In this document: positions 4,339-5,906 of the stretch, one piece after another
How the letters are laid out: each line of letters starts with the position of its first letter
Position numbering within the stretch: position 1 is the first letter of the stretch
NCBI GenBank assembly: GCA_905480565.1
Contig: CAJQQW010000358.1
Location: 1-5,906 of the forward strand
DNA length: 5,906 bases
From: an uncultured Halioglobus sp.
GTDB taxonomy: Bacteria > Pseudomonadota > Gammaproteobacteria > Pseudomonadales > Halieaceae
Reading direction: 5' to 3'
The notes under the pieces: model-generated
Told to the model about the DNA's origin: nothing
Database searches by the model: none
Seen by the model: the letters and a program-made list of their open reading frames with translations, nothing else
Program-made: the position numbers and the translations under genes

Positions 4339-5906
4339 ATGGCCAGGAAAGGCAGAATTGCCGACCCGCACGCAGTCCGCGAAGCGGAGCGCTACGATAA
4401 CCCCATCCCCAGTCGCGAAGTTATTCTCGAGCTGTTGTCTGATGCGGATAAACCGCTCAGTCATGGTAATATTGGCCAGGCTCTGGGTCTCGATGAGGCG
4501 CCACAGCAGGATGCCTTGAAAAAGCGTCTGCGTGCCATGGAGCGCGATGGCCAAATCATGGTGAATCGGCGCGGGGCCTACGCGTTGGTGGATCGCATGG
4601 ACTTGTTGCACTGTCGGGTGCAAGGCCACCGTGACGGCTACGGCTTTGCTATACCGATGACCGAGGGTGAAGACGTTTACCTTGGGCCCCGTCAGATGCA
4701 CTTTGTGTTCAATGGCGATGAGGTGCTGGTGCAGGTCACAGGTGAGGACCGACGCGGCCGGCTTGAGGGCAAGGTCGTAGAGGTATTGCAGCGCGGGCAG
4801 ACATCGTTTGTGGGACGTTACGAGGAAGAGAGCGGCATCGGCTTTGTTATTCCCGATAATGGTCGGATCAGTCAGCAGATATTAATCCCGCCCAACGAGA
4901 AAAGTGATGCGCGTCCCGGTCAGGTGGTGACCGTCGAGGTTACGGATTACCCAACGCGCAAGTTGGGTGCCAAGGGTCGCATCGCTGAGGTGCTGGGTGA
5001 TCATCTGGATCCCGGCATGGAGATCGACGTGGCAATACGTTCCCATGGTATTCCGTGGGAGTGGTCAGAGGAGGTCCTCGCCGAAGCCTCTGCGCTGGAG
5101 GACGAGCCGCTGACGGCGGACAAGCAGCACCGGGTAGATTTGCGGAAGCTGGCCTTTGTCACGATCGACGGCGAGGATGCTAGAGACTTCGACGATGCGG
5201 TTTATTGTGAAAAGCGCAAGGGTGGCGGCTGGCGTCTGTGGGTCGCGATTGCGGATGTGTCGCACTATGTTACGCCGGGCTCGGCTCTGGATACGGAGGC
5301 CGCGCAGCGGGGTAACTCGGTTTATTTTCCCGCTCGGGTGGTACCGATGCTGCCTGAGGCCCTGTCCAATGGGCTGTGTTCCCTGAAGCCTGCAGTCGAT
5401 CGCCTGTCGATGGTCTGCGAAATGGATCTCGGCCCGCAGGGAGGGCTCGAGGTGTACACGTTCTACGAGGCGGTGATTCACTCCCACGCCCGGTTGACCT
5501 ATACGCAGGTGGGCGGTGTGCTGGAGAAGGGGCATCACCCCGAAGTGGATGAGGCACGTGTTGCCGATCTCAAGCGGCTGCAACAGCTATACAAGGTGCT
5601 GCGCGAGGCGCGCGCGGAGCGCGGTGCAATCGATTTTGAAACGGTAGAAACGCGAATCCTGTTCGATGACTTGCGCAAGATTGATGCCATCGTGCCGGTG
5701 ATCCGTAACGATGCCCACCGCCTGATCGAGGAATGTATGTTGTGCGCCAATGTGGCGACGGCTCGATTTTACGAAGAGAACAAGTTGCCCGTGCTCTATC
5801 GTGTACATGAGGGCCCCAGTGAAGAAAAGCTGGAAGGATTGCGCACATTCCTGAGTGAATTAGGATTGAATCTCGGTGGCGGTACAAATCCCACGCCTGT
5901 TCATTA
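4339..5906 (+). CDS. rnr: Ribonuclease R, partial (3' end cut by window edge)
   Basis: A 3'-5' processive exoribonuclease of the RNase II/R family that degrades structured RNA and takes part in mRNA, rRNA and tmRNA-linked quality control in the cytoplasm. 522 codons are present of about 800 expected. Domain order: a basic start with DPHAVREAERYDNPIPSREV (about 9-28) and the N-terminal helix-turn-helix to about 80; cold-shock domain 1 (about 85-150, with YGFAIP and the PRQM motif); cold-shock domain 2 (about 155-225, with GFVIPDN); then the RNB catalytic domain from about 257. The catalytic cluster TIDGEDARDFDDAV is intact at 275-288, with Asp277, 283, 285 and 286 matching E. coli D272, D278, D280 and D281. 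The ATG at 4339 is preceded by a weak AAGG (4326-4329) nine bases away; an in-frame TAA at 4291 excludes a much longer start. The S1 and basic C-terminal regions lie outside. In relatives rlmB often follows. Confidence 0.97.
   Translation, partial: MARKGRIADPHAVREAERYDNPIPSREVILELLSDADKPLSHGNIGQALGLDEAPQQDALKKRLRAMERDGQIMVNRRGAYALVDRMDLLHCRVQGHRDGYGFAIPMTEGEDVYLGPRQMHFVFNGDEVLVQVTGEDRRGRLEGKVVEVLQRGQTSFVGRYEEESGIGFVIPDNGRISQQILIPPNEKSDARPGQVVTVEVTDYPTRKLGAKGRIAEVLGDHLDPGMEIDVAIRSHGIPWEWSEEVLAEASALEDEPLTADKQHRVDLRKLAFVTIDGEDARDFDDAVYCEKRKGGGWRLWVAIADVSHYVTPGSALDTEAAQRGNSVYFPARVVPMLPEALSNGLCSLKPAVDRLSMVCEMDLGPQGGLEVYTFYEAVIHSHARLTYTQVGGVLEKGHHPEVDEARVADLKRLQQLYKVLREARAERGAIDFETVETRILFDDLRKIDAIVPVIRNDAHRLIEECMLCANVATARFYEENKLPVLYRVHEGPSEEKLEGLRTFLSELGLNLGGGTNPTPVH

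Noticed and set aside
4114..4701. 195-codon minus-strand ORF overlapping rnr and the tRNA
   Set aside because: It overlaps the conserved rnr coding sequence and the tRNA, resembles no family I know, and is a shadow of rnr.
5065..5583. 172-codon minus-strand ORF inside rnr
   Set aside because: It is antisense to the conserved RNB catalytic domain, with a low-complexity Arg/His-rich translation typical of shadow frames in GC-rich DNA.

Overview
The window looks like chromosomal housekeeping sequence from a Gammaproteobacterium, moderately GC-rich. The evidence is the RNase R type (N-terminal helix-turn-helix with a start resembling the enterobacterial and pseudomonad proteins), the presence of hspQ, a tRNA-Leu(CAG) closely resembling E. 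coli tRNA-Leu(CAG), and sigma70-like promoters. I cannot name a genus; a marine lineage near Cellvibrionales or Pseudomonadales is only a guess.

Left part (1-2486, minus strand): a two-gene operon, lemA followed by a large membrane-anchored M48 zinc metallopeptidase. The peptidase runs off the left edge and probably lacks only a few tens of C-terminal residues. The two genes are separated by 18 bases, share a reading frame, and are divided by a single TGA.

Middle (2487-3571): a 244-bp divergent intergenic region with candidate promoters in both directions, then a plus-strand gene for a 211-residue FHA-domain protein. Its first ~45 residues resemble the helical half of HU/IHF DNA-binding proteins. 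Its FHA domain begins with a nearly perfect 42-bp in-frame tandem duplication. A gene-free gap of about 205 bp follows.

Right-centre (3572-4157, minus strand): hspQ, a promoter candidate, an unexplained 33-codon ORF just behind a tRNA, and tRNA-Leu(CAG) with an encoded CCA end. The tRNA has a convincing sigma70 promoter with a GC-rich discriminator.

Right end (4339-5906, plus strand): rnr (RNase R), divergent from the tRNA and cut by the right edge after 522 codons. It retains its N-terminal HTH, both cold-shock domains and the catalytic Asp cluster.

Several genes touch protein or RNA quality control (membrane protease with LemA, the Lon-associated factor HspQ, RNase R), but nothing in the sequence proves they act together. 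I see no CRISPR array, insertion sequence, phage or toxin-antitoxin system. The least ordinary item is the HU-like/FHA fusion with its internal duplication, divergent from the LemA-M48 operon.
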